Part shown: piece after piece, positions 24,910-37,957 of the stretch
Layout: each line of letters opens with the position of its first letter
How positions within the stretch are numbered: the first letter of the stretch is position 1
From: Blastomyces gilchristii SLH14081
Taxonomy: Eukaryota > Ascomycota > Eurotiomycetes > Onygenales > Ajellomycetaceae
Length of the DNA stretch: 64,000 nucleotides
Assembly (NCBI RefSeq): GCF_000003855.2
Contig: NW_003101640.1
Coordinates: 31,035-95,034 of the forward strand
Reading direction: 5' to 3'
The notes under the pieces: generated by a model
Told to the model about the DNA's origin: nothing
The model's database searches: none
Seen by the model: the letters and a program-made list of their open reading frames with translations, nothing else
Program-made: the position numbers and the translations under genes

Positions 24910-27900
24910 TCTCTTCTCTGATCATGTATAGCTCTTATCAGTCAAGGGCCGCGGTCTCAGATAATATGAAACTCAGAGTTCAGATTGAGTGATTATAGCT
25001 GACTCATTTTATAAGATATTGTCAGTCACAGCTGTGAGATCTCTTATCAAGAATATTCTCAATCTCTCACTTAAGTTCATTATCCTCTTCTATGATCCCT
25101 GACGGCTGCCAGTCAAAAGTCAGTTGAGAACAGAACAGATCAGTGACAGTGTAATGAAACAAACTTGTATGAAACATATTATGAATCTCTGACAGAGTAT
25201 CAAGACAGTAGTTATAACTGCCTAGAATCTCTGTCACTGTGTATTTCATATGATAATAATTCAATGTGCAGAATGAGTATGTAATTCATATATTTTTAAG
25301 ATTCAATCACATAAGATCTTCTATCTTATACTGTTCTGCAGAATCTCATTGAATATTGACTTAATCTTCTTTATCTTATTTTGCAGTTGTCATAGAGATC
25401 TCTGCTCAGTCATAGATATCTCAGAGCTTCATTACTATATTATCAGTGATCTGAATTGAACTGCAGAGATTCAGTGTAAAATGTATAATCTCTAGAAGAT
25501 TCAATACTTTCATGTGAAATTCATATGTAAGAAAGAACAGACTTATATCTGTTGAAACAGCATCTCAGCTGTTGATAGTAATCTCTGTATGTAGAAGAAG
25601 ATCATATCAATCATCTTATAAGTGATTACAGAACTTATGAAGATAATTCTTTACAGTCTGAATTATTTAGTCTGATATATTATCAGTCTCAGAATGATAG
25701 ACAGTTGATAAACAGTATATAATCTTGAGAACTTGACAGATTCTTGTTCAGAGAGTACTCACAAATTGACAATCTTAATCTAATATTATAGATCTCAGTA
25801 ATTCATATATCTGATAGAATAGACTCTGTAGAAAAGCTTCAGTGACTTATTCAGTATTTATCTTATCACAAGATTTTAATATTATATCTTTACTTAATCA
25901 GTTCATAATGATCAGAATGTTTTTATAACTCTTACTCTTAGAGAGATTAATAGTGGAGTCAATTATCACATCTCATCAGATTCTATCAGAGATATTAAGT
26001 AATTTCAGCAGATCTTTTCTACAGTTCTTTTATAAAATAATAGAAGAATCACAGTCACAGTTTTAGATAAAATATCTGATACTGTTTAATATCTCAGATC
26101 AGTAGAATTCTCAAGAAATTATTTAGTACAGTTATTCACAGCCTGAATAATCAGTTATACACAAATTATGCATCTCTTACATTATTCAGATACATAAGAT
26201 TTAAGAGTGAGAGACTCAGCATCATTCACAGAATTATAGAGTGTTATTATTATGAATTAAACATTCTGAGATATCAGTTCTTATATATAGTTCTGAGAAA
26301 AATCAGAATGCTTCTTGACATACTGCTTCAGTGAGTGCTTAGAGAAGTTCATCAGTTTGAGCTACTGTATGTCATAGTTCATCTAGTGTAGGTTCAGAAG
26401 AAGTTAAGATATCAGTGACAGTTCTAATCAGAGAAGTGTGTATAGTGTCATAAGCTGTTTCATCTTGATCAACTAATATCTTCAGATTCAAGAGCCAGTG
26501 CTCTCAGTTCATTCAGTGAGTATCTGTTATATCAGATGATATATCTTGCTCTTGTCATGAGAGAGCATCTGTTGTTGAGTTCTGACTGATGAGGTGATAG
26601 TGTATCATGAAATGAAAATGGCTTAATAGCTCAGATCATCACATTTATCATTCTGTAAGCTTGTAAGTGATAATGAAGTGTTTCAGGTTCTTGTGATCTG
26701 TGATTATCTCAAATTTAAAGACACTTTGAAGTTCAGAGTCTTATTCTTTTAAACAGTATACAATCACAAGAAGTTTCTTATCATAGATCTCATAGTTGCA
26801 TTCAGCAGAACTCAGTTTCTTAGACATGAAGATACATGATCATGAGACAGCTTTATCATTATATTACAATATCACTCTCTCTGTAACATAGTCAGAGAAG
26901 TCAGCTTCAATAACTATTTTATAATCAGAGTTAAATATTATTAGCAGAGAAGTGTTAATAAACATCTTCTTTATCTATATAAATGCAGCTTCAGCATCTA
27001 CTGATCACTGAAATACTGAGTTCTTCTTAATAAGTTCTTTAAGTGATCTCATAATATCTGAGAAGTTTCATATAAATCACTGATAGAAGTTAGTAAATTC
27101 AATGAAGCTTTATACATCTTTCACAGTACACAGAGCTTTTTATTCAAGAATAACAGAGACTTTCTCAGAATTCATTTAAATTCTCTTATCAGCTTCTATG
27201 ATAAAACCCAGATATTTAATACTCTTGACTTCAAAATTATACTTATCAATATCTATTGATAGTTCTGCTTCTTATAATCATTGTAATACTTTTCACACAT
27301 GTTCTTGATATTCTTTTCTGAATTCACCAGTGAAGATGAGAATATTATTGAGATATGCAGCTATGAATTCATTAAGAAAATCTCAGAGTGCTCAGTTGAT
27401 ATACTTCTGAAATATACTGAGAGTGTTAGCCAGTTCAAAGAGAGTAACTACTTATTCAAAGAGATTATAACATGATTAGAATACTGTAAGTTATTCATCT
27501 TCTTCAGTAATACATATCTTATGAAACATGGTGATGACATCTAGTTTTGTAAATCATTGAGCTTGTTCAATGTAAGCTAGGATTTCATTGATCAGAGATA
27601 AGAAATAGCAGTTCTTCTTAATTAATCTATTCAATTCTTGATAGTTCACACAGAATTGAAGTTCTCTGTCTAATTTCTTTGTAAAGAGAATAGAAGCTGC
27701 AGCAGAGGAATTGCTAATATATATGAATTCTTTATTCAACACATCATTGAGTGTCTTTCAAAGAAGAAGTTCATCTCAGAATATATTATAAAGAGAGTCT
27801 CATGATAATTCAGAGTCTTTATTATTCTTCTTTTTCAACTTGATACTGTGATTCACTTCTGAATCTTGTAAGAAAGATAGATTTGTAACATTATTATCTT

Positions 27901-29710
27901 ATCAGAAGACATCGAGATATTCATAATATTATTAAGAAAGTTTTGTATCAGAATCTGTTATTATAATATGAGATAACTTTTCTAGAGTCTTTTTGATATT
28001 AGTCAGACTGACAGAGTAGATTGTTATATAATTCTGCTGTCAGTGATCTTGTCAGTGATTCTGTCAGTGACTTCTTTTTCAGAGCATTTTATATGTGTTG
28101 ACAGAGATCTGTGTCAGATTCATGATTTTATAAATATCATCTTTGTGAATCCTATCATTGTTAGAGAATATCAAGCTTCTGCTTTAAGCATTCAATAAGA
28201 TGCCTTATTCAGATAGCTAGACAAGTTCTAATATAAGATTATAATCAAGATTATTAACTTCATATATATAGACATCTTTACATTGATGTTCTTTAACATC
28301 TATGATCAACTTTATCATGTAACAGGTACAAATATCTTTTAAGTCATCAAATTCTGTGAGAACTCAGAGTCTTGATAAGAGAATACACTGAAGATTGTAA
28401 TATCTTACAACTGAAGATTTAATCATTGTATAGAGACATAGACTGCTATCTATTATGATCTTTATATTATATATAGTATTCATCACAGTAGATACAAGAA
28501 TTGCATTCATTATTATCTTTTCTTTAAATTATTATCATTCAACTTCTTTAAGCTTCTGTTTGTGAATTTGAACAGAAGCTAATCTTTTCCCTGTTTTATC
28601 AGAATATTCTCATAGTTATCTTTTAAACCTTCTTCAATGTAATGTGATTGATGCAGACAGATGCTGATTCATTCTTTAAGTGAGAAGACACTGATCTTTC
28701 TCTTGAGTGAGGAGATACATAGATTAATCAGCAGTTGAAAGTGATGTGTTCTGATCAGTTACAGTTAATGCACACTTCATATTAACATCAGTCAGCGACT
28801 TCTTCAGAAGTGATCTCAGGAACTCAGAAGCCTGTTTGAATGGCAGAGACTCTTGCTTATATATAGACATTTAAGTCTATTCAGTTTATAACATCTGCAT
28901 CATTGTTATTCTTCAGTGCAGGTGTATAAGTGATTAATATATAACATCTTCTGTCACTGTTCTGTATACTCTTGAGCTTGATAAGATGATCATTCAATAT
29001 TCAGAGTTATGTGCAGAAGTCTTCATAAGTCAGATCTTCATTTACACTTATAAGTGTCTGTAAGAGTTTAAAAGTTAATATCTTCTTAAGCATACTAATC
29101 TTTATTTAATTCTCTCAAGATTGATCACCTGCTTCTAGAATCTTGATGTTGAAGTCAGAGATGAATATTGTGAGAGAAGTGTTTCTCTGTCAGACACTCT
29201 GTAATCAATCTAACACTTTCTGTTGCATAGCAGTGTCTTGAAACAGAATATCAAGATGTTTGATGATATTATCAGGCATTTGCAACACTGATTCACATGC
29301 TTTCATTTATGAATGAAACTTGTGTTTCATGTAATTCTTCAATTATTCATTGATATATCAATCTTGATTGATTAGCAAACTGATGACATCTTCATCTATA
29401 CTTAGTTTCACAAGCATTTTCAATCTCTATGATGAGTAGAGAGTGAGATCAGAAGTATTGAAATATACAGAAGTATCTAAGCATTTCTTCAGCATTTACA
29501 TTGTGTCTATATTTGATTCTGTCAGTGTTGAAATTGTCTGTGCAGAGATCTTTTGTTGAGACAATTGTTGAATCTCTTTATATTGACATTGTTAAGTTGC
29601 ATGCATATCAGCTATCTGTTACTGATGTAATTTCAACATTGCTCAGAGTCACTGTGATACTGTATCTATACTCATATTTAAGAGTTCTCTCATATTATTA
29701 TTAGACATAG
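24910..29710 (-). pseudogene. Gypsy-5 gag-pol remnant
   Basis: Read in reverse: gag start region near 29705, zinc knuckle near 28750, protease near 28450, RT box YLDD mutated to YLNN (27344-27355), RNase H near 26770, integrase about 26270-25400, chromodomain region near 24930-25010. All are decayed by stops. A short - strand stretch at 27554-27742 (LNKEFIYISNSSAAASILFTKK...) is an open fragment of the RT N-terminus. Confidence 0.78.
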
Positions 29711-30020
29711 TTATATTGTTCATCAGATGTGTAGTATCTATAAAATCAGAAGAAATGTAATTATATAAATCTCTCATATGTCTAAGATGTCAGAACTCTC
29801 AGGTCTTTCACTGACATTTTCTGTATAAGATCTTATTACAGGGCCAGGATGACTGATGAGTAAGCTTCTATCTAGAGACTCAGTGTTTATCTAACTGATT
29901 GAGACTCAGTGTCTGCTTAACTGTTTGATCATTTCTCTATTTCTTATACATTGTTACACATTTGAATATCTTCTCAATGACTAATCATTTCTAATAAGAA
30001 GATGATAAATGTTTTTCTAG

Positions 30021-30311
30021 TGTAAGAGGCCTACACTGAATAGATCAGTATAATATATAGGTCTTATATAACAAAGAGAAAAATGTTAAAGAAGAAAAAG
30101 AAAGAGAAAGTGTGAGAATCAGTGATTAAAGTGAATATTTCTACGCGTATGTGGTGGTGTACGCGGTGGAGCTTCAGAGCGGGAGAATTTATACGCATTT
30201 ATAACGGCCGAGGATCGGCGATTGAGAATGACTGAGAATCGGAGCTTTCAGCGGAATCTATGAAGTGTAAATGGAATAGTCTATATAATTGATCGGGCGC
30301 AGCCCGTCACA
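30021..30311 (-). repeat. Gypsy-5 5' LTR, 291 bp, CpG-retaining
   Basis: TGTAAGAGGCC ... GCCCGTCACA. Its core keeps about a dozen CpGs that are TpG or CpA in the partner LTR. Confidence 0.88.
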
Positions 30312-30316
30312 AGATG

Positions 30317-31595
30317 CATGATTTGAATATAATCAGTCATTCAGGTTGTGAGCAACTGTATTGAATAATCTCTTGAGAGTTCTACTGATGTGAGATATTA
30401 AACAGCAACAGATATTTTATCTGAAACTGTAATTATTATTCTTTCATCATCTCATGAAAGAACTGTAGAAAAGACTCACTGAAATCACTCAATATCTCTA
30501 ATAGAATCTGATAAGATGTAGTAATTGACTTCACTGTTAATCTCTCTGAGAGTAAGAGTTATAAAAACATTCTGATCATTATAAACTGATTGAGTCAAGA
30601 TATAATATTGAAACCTTGAAATAAGATAAATACTGAATAAGTCACTGAAGTCTTTCTACAGAGTCTGTTCTATTGAATGTATGAATTACTGAGATCTATA
30701 GTATTGAATCAGAGCTGTTAGTTCATAAATACTCTCTTAACAAGAATCTGTCAAGTTCTCAAGATTATATATTATTTATTAACTGTCTATCACTCTGAGA
30801 CTGACAATTTATCAGAATGAATGATTCAGACTGTAAAGAACTATCTTTATAAGTATTATAATTATTTATAGAATAATTGATATAATCTTCTTCTATATAC
30901 AGAGATTGCTATTAATGATTAAGATGCTATTTCACCAGATGTAAGCCTGTTCTTTCTTATACACAGTTATTATATAAAAGTGCTAAATCTTCTAGAGATC
31001 ACACAGTTCACACTGAATCTCTGCAGTTTAATTCAAATTGCTGATAATATAGTAACAAATCTCTGAGATGTCTGTCACTGAGCAGAGATCTTCATAATAA
31101 GTGTTAAATAAGATTAAGAGAATCAAATCAATGTTCACTGAGACCTTACTAAGTAATATAAGATAGAAGACCTGATATGATTAAATCTTAAGAATATACA
31201 GATTACATACTCATCTCATACACTGAATTACTATTATATTAAGTATAAAGTGATAGAAGTTCTAGACAGTTATAACTACTGTCTTGATATATTATCAGAA
31301 ATTCATAATATCTTTCATATAAGCTTACTCTATTATACTGTCACTGATTTGTTCTCTTCTCAACTGACTTCTGACTGACAGTTACTCGAGATTATAGAAG
31401 AAGATAATAAACTTGAATGAGAGATTGAAGATATTCTTGATAAAAGATTCTGCAGCTGCAGCTAATAATATTTTGTAAAATAAGTTAGCTATGATTATCT
31501 GACCTGAACTTTGAGCTCTGTGTTATTCAAGACAGTAGCTTTTGACTGATAAGAACTATATATCTGTGACTCTATATCACTTCTGAAAAGAGAGG
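30317..31595 (+). pseudogene. Gypsy-3 pol remnant, integrase and chromodomain
   Basis: Continuation of Gypsy-3 after Gypsy-5: integrase blocks DVVIDFTVNL near 30515-30545 and TDNLSE-like near 30800, then the chromodomain end near 31455-31520. The last codons run to the 3' LTR at 31601. Non-functional. Confidence 0.72.
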
Positions 31596-31600
31596 ACTAA

Positions 31601-31913
31601 TGTGATAAGCTACATCTAATCAATTATATAGACTATTTCATTACACTTCATAGATTTCACTGAAAGCTCTGATTCTCAGTTGCTGATTCTGAGCTGAAAA
31701 ACTTATGAAAATTCTATTCTTTCACTCTGAAGCTTCACTGTATATACAGAATTTCTATTTTTTCATTCTGAAGCTTCACTATATACATTTATAAATATTC
31801 ACTCTGATCACTGATTCTCACACTTTCTCTTTATTCCTTCTCTAATGTTTTTCACTTTTGTATTATAAGATCTATAAATATCATTTTAATCTATTCAGTG
31901 TAGGCTTCTTACA
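31601..31913 (+). repeat. Gypsy-3 3' LTR, 313 bp
   Basis: TGTGATAAGC ... CTTACA, followed by target duplication ctgat. Its length equals that of the 5' LTR at 13867. Confidence 0.88.
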
Positions 31914-31918
31914 CTGAT

Positions 31919-34382
31919 ACATCATTGATCTCAGAGTGATAGACTGTTAATAAACAGTATATAATCTTAAAATCTTGACAGATTCTTGTTCAGAGAGTGC
32001 TTATGAATTAATAATTCTAATCGGATACTATAGATCTTGACAAGTCATGTATCTAATAGAATAAACTCTGTAGAAAGACTGCAGTGACGTATTCAGTATC
32101 TATTTTATAACAAGATTTCAATATTATATCTTTACTCAATTAATCAACAATAATCAGAATGTTCTTGTAATTCTTACTCTCAGAGAGATTAATAGCGAAG
32201 TTAATTACTATATCTTATAAGATTCTATTAGAAATATTAAGTGATTTCAGTAGATCTTTTCTACAGTTCTTTCACAAGATAATGAAAGAACAACAGTTGC
32301 AGTTGCAGATAAAATATCTTATACTATTTAATATCTCAGATCAGTAAAACTCTTAAGAAATTATTTAATACAGTTATTCATAATCTGAATAATCAGTTAT
32401 AAGAGAATTATACATCTCTTGCATTATCTGAGTGTATAAGAGTTTAAAGTGACAGACTCAGTGTCATTTATGGAATTGCAGAGTGTTATTGTTATCAATT
32501 AAGCATTCTGAATTGTTGATTCTTATATGTAGTTCTGGGAACAATCAGAGTACTTCTTGATATACTGCTTCAGTGAGTGCTTGAAGAAGTTTATTAGTTT
32601 GAGCTGTTATATATCACAATTCATTCAGTGTAGATTCAGATGCAAAAGGTGTTCTAATCAGAGAAGTGTGTATAGTATTACGGATTATTTCATCACAATT
32701 AATTAATATTTTCAGATTCAAGAGCTGATGCTCTCAGTTTATTCAGCAATTATCTGTCACATTAAAAGGCATATCTTGCTCTTGTTGTGAGAGAGTATCT
32801 GTCATTAAATTCTGACTGCTGAGATGATAGTGTATAGTGAAATGAAAATGACTTAATAACTCAGATCATTACATCTGTTATTTGATAAGCTTATAGATGA
32901 TTGTGACATGCTTGAGATTCTTATAATCTGTAATTATCTCAAAGTTGAAGAGACTTCAGAGTTCAGAGTCTCATTCTTTTAGATAGTGTATAATTGTGAG
33001 AAGTTTCTTATTATAAATCTTATAATTGCATTCAGCACAACTCAGTTTCTTAGATATAAAGATGCATAATTATAAGATATCTTTATTATCATATTACAAT
33101 ATAGCTTCTTCTGTGACATAGTCAGAGAAATCAGCTTCAACAGCTGTTTCATAATCAGAGTCAAATATTATCAGTAGAGAGATATTAATGAATATCTTCT
33201 TCATCTGTATAAATGTGACTTCAGTGTCTGCTGATCATTGAAATACTGAGTTCTTCTTGATAAATTCTGTAAGTAATCTCATAATATCTGACAAGTTTTG
33301 TATAAATTACTGATAGAAGTTAGCAAATCCAATGAAGCTTTGTACACTTTTCACAGTATATGAAGCTTCTTATTCAAGAATAGCAGAGATCTTTTCAGAA
33401 TTCATTCAAATTCTCTTACCAGCTTCTATGATAAAACCTAGATATTTTATGCTCTTGACTTCAAAATTGCACTTATCAGTATCTATTAATAGTTATGCTT
33501 CTCATAATTGTTGTAGTCTTCTTTACACACGCTTTTAATGTTCTTATTTAAACTTATTAATAAAGATGAGAATGTTATCAAGATAAGCAGATACAAACTT
33601 ATCAAGAAAATCTCAGAGTGCTCAGTTGATATACTTCTGAAATATACTGAGAGTGTTGATCAATTCAAAAGATGTGACTACTTATTCAAAAAGACTATAT
33701 TATGTTCAGAATACTGTAAGTCACTCATCTTCTTTAGTGATATGAATCTTATAAAAAGTGATGATAATATCTAGCTTTATAAACTATTGAGCTACTCTGA
33801 TACAAGTTAGAGTTTCATTGATAAGAGATAAGAGATAGTGATCTTTCTTTGTTAATTTATTCAGTTCTCAATAGTTGACATAGAATTGAAGTTCTTTATC
33901 TAATTTCTTTGCAAAGAGAATAGAAGCTGCAGTGAAAGAGTTACTAATATATATAAATCTCTTATTTAACAGATCATTCAGTGTCTTCTAAAGAAGAATA
34001 AGTTCAACTTGAAACATATTATAAAGAGAGTCTTATAATAATTTGAGATTCTTATCATTCTTCTTTTCTAACTTGATACTGTGATTCACTTCTGAGTCTT
34101 GTAAGGAGAATAGATTTATAATATTATCTTATCAGAAGACATCTAAAAATTCATGATATTATTAAGAGAGGTTTATATAAGAATCTATTATTATAATATG
34201 AGATAAACTTTCTAGAGCTTTTTCAATATTAATTAGAATGATGAAGTAGATTGTTATATAATTCTGCTATTAGCATCTTTGTTGAGAGCTCTTTCAGAGT
34301 ATTTCATATATATTGACAGAGATCTGTGTAAGGTTCATAGTCTTGTAAATATCATCTTCATAAATTTGATTATTATTAGAGA
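31919..34382 (-). mobile_element. Gypsy-2, central part (integrase to protease)
   Basis: Continuation of the - strand Gypsy-2 cut at 13866. Reverse order shows integrase (about 31919-32430), RNase H (near 33000), RT with YLDD mutated to YLDN (33574-33585), and the region between RT and protease up to 34382. Homology to the family stops abruptly there and the 5' end is not in the window. The + strand open frames at 33332-33774 are antisense to the RT and are not genes. Confidence 0.8.
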
Positions 34383-34389
34383 ACTTAAT

Positions 34390-35075
34390 CTCTCTATCTC
34401 TATAATAGATGTAGAAGTATAGAGGTCATGATAGTGATAGAGCAGTTGAAGATATCATGCTAAAATACATAACAGATTCAGAAATCTCAGATTTCTGTCA
34501 GAATAGAAATATACATACTCTAGAAAATAATATAAAGTTTCTCTCAGAGAGTGAGATCAGATCAGTCTTAGCACAGATATATAAGACTATATCAATTTAT
34601 TAATAGAGCTTGACTGATTCAAACTTATAATCAGATTGAGTGATTTGAATTGTAATATAATAAAACTGAAGCAGTGACTAGTTAGTGATATTATATAGAG
34701 ATAGTTATCTGAGAAGCTGTATAAGTGAGCTTAACTATCTAGTTGAATATTGAGCTTGTGAGCTACAGAGTTATTGTGAGAGTATCACAGATATAATACT
34801 TAGTATACTAAGAAAATTGTATGAGAAATGCAGTAACTCTTATATATATTATCTATAGAAGAAAAATGAATTACTGACTTCTTTAATGAGAAGCCAGTAT
34901 CTAGCTATTCTATATAGATAATGAGTGAATATCTCTCTTCTATTCTATGAGTAAGAATAGCTGAAGTAATACCTTAGTAGCATCTCACTGTTATAAAAGA
35001 GTAATCTGATGATCTTGTATAGAAGTGAGGTTCTTATATTCATCAATCAGATCTTTCTATATTACATTTAAATGC
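34390..35075 (+). pseudogene. Unknown protein-coding remnant
   Basis: From about 34445 one + frame reads continuously for some 210 codons. Every stop in it (TGA, TAA or TAG) could derive from Trp, Gln or Arg by C-to-T / G-to-A mutation. Readable parts include VEDIMLKYITDSEISDFC and SYLRSCISELNYLVEY, with a hydrophobic/aromatic-rich C-terminal half. I do not recognise a domain. It could be a transposon ORF or a captured host gene. It lies between Gypsy-2 and a CpG-rich island. Confidence 0.45.
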
Positions 35076-35194
35076 TGTCATAGAGTGGTTGAGAACCGGT
35101 TCGAACAGCCTGCGGAATGAATAGAATCATCCGTATGAAAGTGATGAGCTGTGTGGAACCGCAACGGGGTCTTGACGCGGCCGGGAGCGTGACA
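35076..35194. other. CpG-rich island of 119 bp with TGTCA/TGACA ends
   Basis: An abrupt, nearly unmutated stretch with many CpGs inside heavily mutated DNA. It begins TGTCATAGAG and ends GAGCGTGACA, so its ends are inverted, as in a small LTR. It contains a GGTTCGAAC motif. No clear target duplication is visible (aatgc against cttat). It could be a solo LTR, a recent insertion or a protected segment. Confidence 0.4.
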
Positions 35195-35699
35195 CTTATA
35201 ATACACATTCAATTTCACCTGAACCATGCTATTCTTGAAGATCTTGTTCAACTACCTTGTTAAACCAGATGTAAGAGTATTCTTCACATCTTCTAAGGTC
35301 TTGACTGCTGCATTAATCTAATGATATAGTTTTACAACTGTCTCTGAGAAGATTAATTGCAAAGAGACAGTTGATAGTTAATCTGCAGGCAGTGAGATAA
35401 AGTGATTACATACATCATCATCATTATTTTATATGTTGAGATTGAGAGCATTATCAATGATAAGAGGTCTCAATCAATTGAGAATTATATTATGATTAAC
35501 TGAATACATTCTGTAATCAGTAAAGCCAGCTCTCACAGTGTTAAATTTAAATTCTTACAGTTAAATACTCTTCAGATTAGTAAGAAATTATCTATCATTA
35601 AACTGCTCATATCTGTAGCAGGCAGCCTCATTAACTGTCTTTGTATAATAATACTTATACTGCTGAAAAGATATATTATCAAGAGATTGTAGAATATAA
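35195..35699 (-). pseudogene. pogo/Fot1-like transposase C-terminal remnant
   Basis: On the - strand a degenerate frame reads QYKYYYTKTVNEAACYRYEQ near 35600-35670. Further on it reads FNTVRAGFTDYRMYSVNHNII near 35490-35555, resembling the 'GFr.aGiyPfnp..vl' block after the DDE_1 domain of pogo/Fot1/Tigger transposases. The upstream catalytic part is missing: the hAT MITE and Gypsy-6 follow. Family call moderate. Confidence 0.5.
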
Positions 35700-35707
35700 C
35701 TTATTTA

Positions 35708-35994
35708 TAGACTGACTACTGAGACTATGAATTTCACATTTGATTTCATTTGATCTGATCTCATACATTTCTTAGCATGAATTTCACTGAGACTATATAT
35801 TAAAAAAACATGCAAAGTAACTATATATTAGATCTTAAAATGAGATTATGACTTAGAAAAAATAAGAAAGTGATCTTATTTAATTTCATTTAGTTTCATT
35901 CTTGATATAAAGTTACTATTTTTAAATATTTTAAGGTTTTTTTAGACTATTTTCAATTTTTTAAAAAGTAACACTTTTTGATAACACTTAAATA
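35708..35994 (-). mobile_element. hAT-type MITE copy 6, truncated by Gypsy-6
   Basis: Starts TAGACTGACTACTGAGAC and matches the reversed MITE for 287 bp until Gypsy-6 begins at 35995. It is the most mutated copy, consistent with being older than Gypsy-6. The other half would lie beyond Gypsy-6, outside the window. Confidence 0.85.
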
Positions 35995-36289
35995 TGTAAG
36001 AGGTCTACACTGAATAGATTAGTATAATATATAGATCTTACAATATAAAAGTAAAAAATGTTAAAGAAGGAAAAGAAAGAGAAAGTGTAAGAATTGATAA
36101 TCAGAGTGAATATTTATACATATACACAGTGACATACACAGTGAAGCTTCAGAGTGAAAGAATAGAAATTTCATGAATTTTTCAGCTGAGAATTGATAAT
36201 CAAGAATGACTGAGAATCAGAGCTTTTCAGTGAAATCTATGAAGTGTAATGAAATAATCTATATAATTGATCAGGCACAATCTGCTACA
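35995..36289 (-). repeat. Gypsy-6 3' LTR, 295 bp
   Basis: TGTAAGAGG ... TCTGCTACA, heavily CpG-depleted, followed by the reversed chromodomain region. Confidence 0.85.
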
Positions 36290-37869
36290 TTACTTTCTTC
36301 TTTTCTGATTATACATAGTTCTCATCAGTCAAGGGCTGTGATCTCAGATAATACAGAACTTAGAGTTCAGGTCAGACAATTATAATGGACTCATTTGACA
36401 AGATATTATCAGTCACAGCTATAAGATCTCTCATTGAGAATATCTTCAATCTCTCATTCAAGTTCATTATCTTCTTCTATGATCTCTGGCAGCTGTCAAT
36501 TGAAAGTCAGTTGAGAAGGAAATGATTCAGTGATGATATAACAGAGTAAGCTTTTATGAAAAACATCATGAATCTCTGATGATATATCAAGGTAATAGTT
36601 ATGACTATCTGAAACTTCTATCACTTTATACTTAATATGACAGTAATTCAGTGTATGAGACAGGTGTGTGATCTGTATATTCTTAAGATTTAATCACATC
36701 AGATCTTCTATCTTATATTACTCAGCAGGGTCTTGATGAACATAGATTTAATGCTCTTAATCTTGTTTAGTGCTCATCATAGAGGCTTGTGCTCAGTTGC
36801 AGATATCTTGAAGTTTCATTACTATATTATCAGCAATCTGAATCAGGCTGTGAGAATTTGATATGAACTGTGTATTCTCTAGAAGATTCAACACTTTTAT
36901 ATGATGTCTGTTTTTACAAAAGAACAGGCTTATATCTGTTAAAATGATATCTCAGTCATTGATAATGACTTTGATGTGTAGAAGAAGATCATGACAGTCA
37001 TCTTATAAATAATTACAGAACTTATAAAGATAATTCTTCACTGTCTGAATTCTTCATTCTGATGTATCATCAGTCTCAGAGTGATAAGTAGTTGATAAGT
37101 AATGTATAATCTTGAGAATCTGACAGATTCTTATTCAGAGAGTGCTTACAAATAGATAATCTTGATCAGATATGATAGATCTTGACAACTCATGTATCTA
37201 ATAGAATGAACTCTGTAAGAAGACTTCAGTGACTTGTTCAGCATTCATCTTATTATAAGATTCTAATATTACATCTTTACTCAATTGATCAATGATAACT
37301 AGAATATTCTTACAATTCTTACTCTCAGAGAGATTGACAGTGAAATCAATAACTATATCTTATCAGATTCTATCAGAGATATTGAGTGATTTCAGTAGGC
37401 CTTTTCTACAGTTCTTTTACAAGATAAAGAAAGAATAACAGTTGCAGTTTTAGATAAAATATCTGATAGTGTTTAATATCTCAGATCAGTAGAACTCTTA
37501 AGAGATCATTTAATACAGTTATTCATGACCTGAATAATCAGTTATATGAAAATCACGCATCTCTTGCATTATTGAGATGTATAAGGATTTGAAGTAAGCA
37601 ACTCAGTGTTGTTAACAGAATTACAGAGTGTTATTATTACTGATTAAGCATTCTGAGATGTGAGTTCTTATATATAGTTCCGAGAACAACTGAGATGCTT
37701 CTTAATACACTGCTTTGATAAGTGATTGAAGAAGTTCATCAGTTTAAGCTGTTATATATCACAATCTATTCAGTGTAGATTTAAGACATGTTCTGATCAG
37801 CAAAGTGTGTATAGTGTCATGAGTGATCTCATTATAATAAACTAATATCTTCAGATTCAAGAGCTGATG
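36290..37869 (-). pseudogene. Gypsy-6 integrase and chromodomain remnant
   Basis: In reverse: chromodomain-like end near 36300-36400, integrase core near 36830-37390, zinc-binding part near 37540. The frame is lost to stops. It is interrupted by LINE-B at 37870. Confidence 0.72.
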
Positions 37870-37903
37870 TTCTCAGTTTATTATTAATATTATTCTTCAA
37901 TTA

Positions 37904-37957
37904 TAGATGTATACAGTCAGAGACTATGACATCTACCTGAGAACTTTTAGTTCTCAG
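37904..37957 (-). other. Two hairpins at the LINE-B 3' end
   Basis: TAGATGT / ACATCTA (37904-37935) and CTGAGAAC / GTTCTCAG (37937-37957) are kept perfectly despite heavy mutation around them. Confidence 0.6.

Larger units (their letters stand above)
24612..30311 (-). mobile_element. Gypsy-5: full-length Ty3/Gypsy chromovirus inside Gypsy-3
   Basis: Complete 5700-bp - strand element with LTRs 24612-24901 and 30021-30311 and target duplication agatg (24607-24611, 30312-30316). The right LTR keeps a CpG-rich core (about 30140-30311), while the left LTR lost much of it. Internal order in reverse matches Gypsy-1. Confidence 0.92.
13867..31913 (+). mobile_element. Gypsy-3: Ty3/Gypsy element split by four insertions
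   Basis: LTRs of 313 bp at 13867-14179 and 31601-31913, with target duplication ctgat on both sides. Inside sit Gypsy-4 (14343-20011), an hAT MITE (20244-20749), a SINE (21869-22241) and Gypsy-5 (24612-30311). The remaining own sequence, about 5.7 kb, is colinear with Gypsy-1. The gag start codon has become ATA (20156-20158) and the RT box YLDD has become YLDN (23375-23386). Confidence 0.92.
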
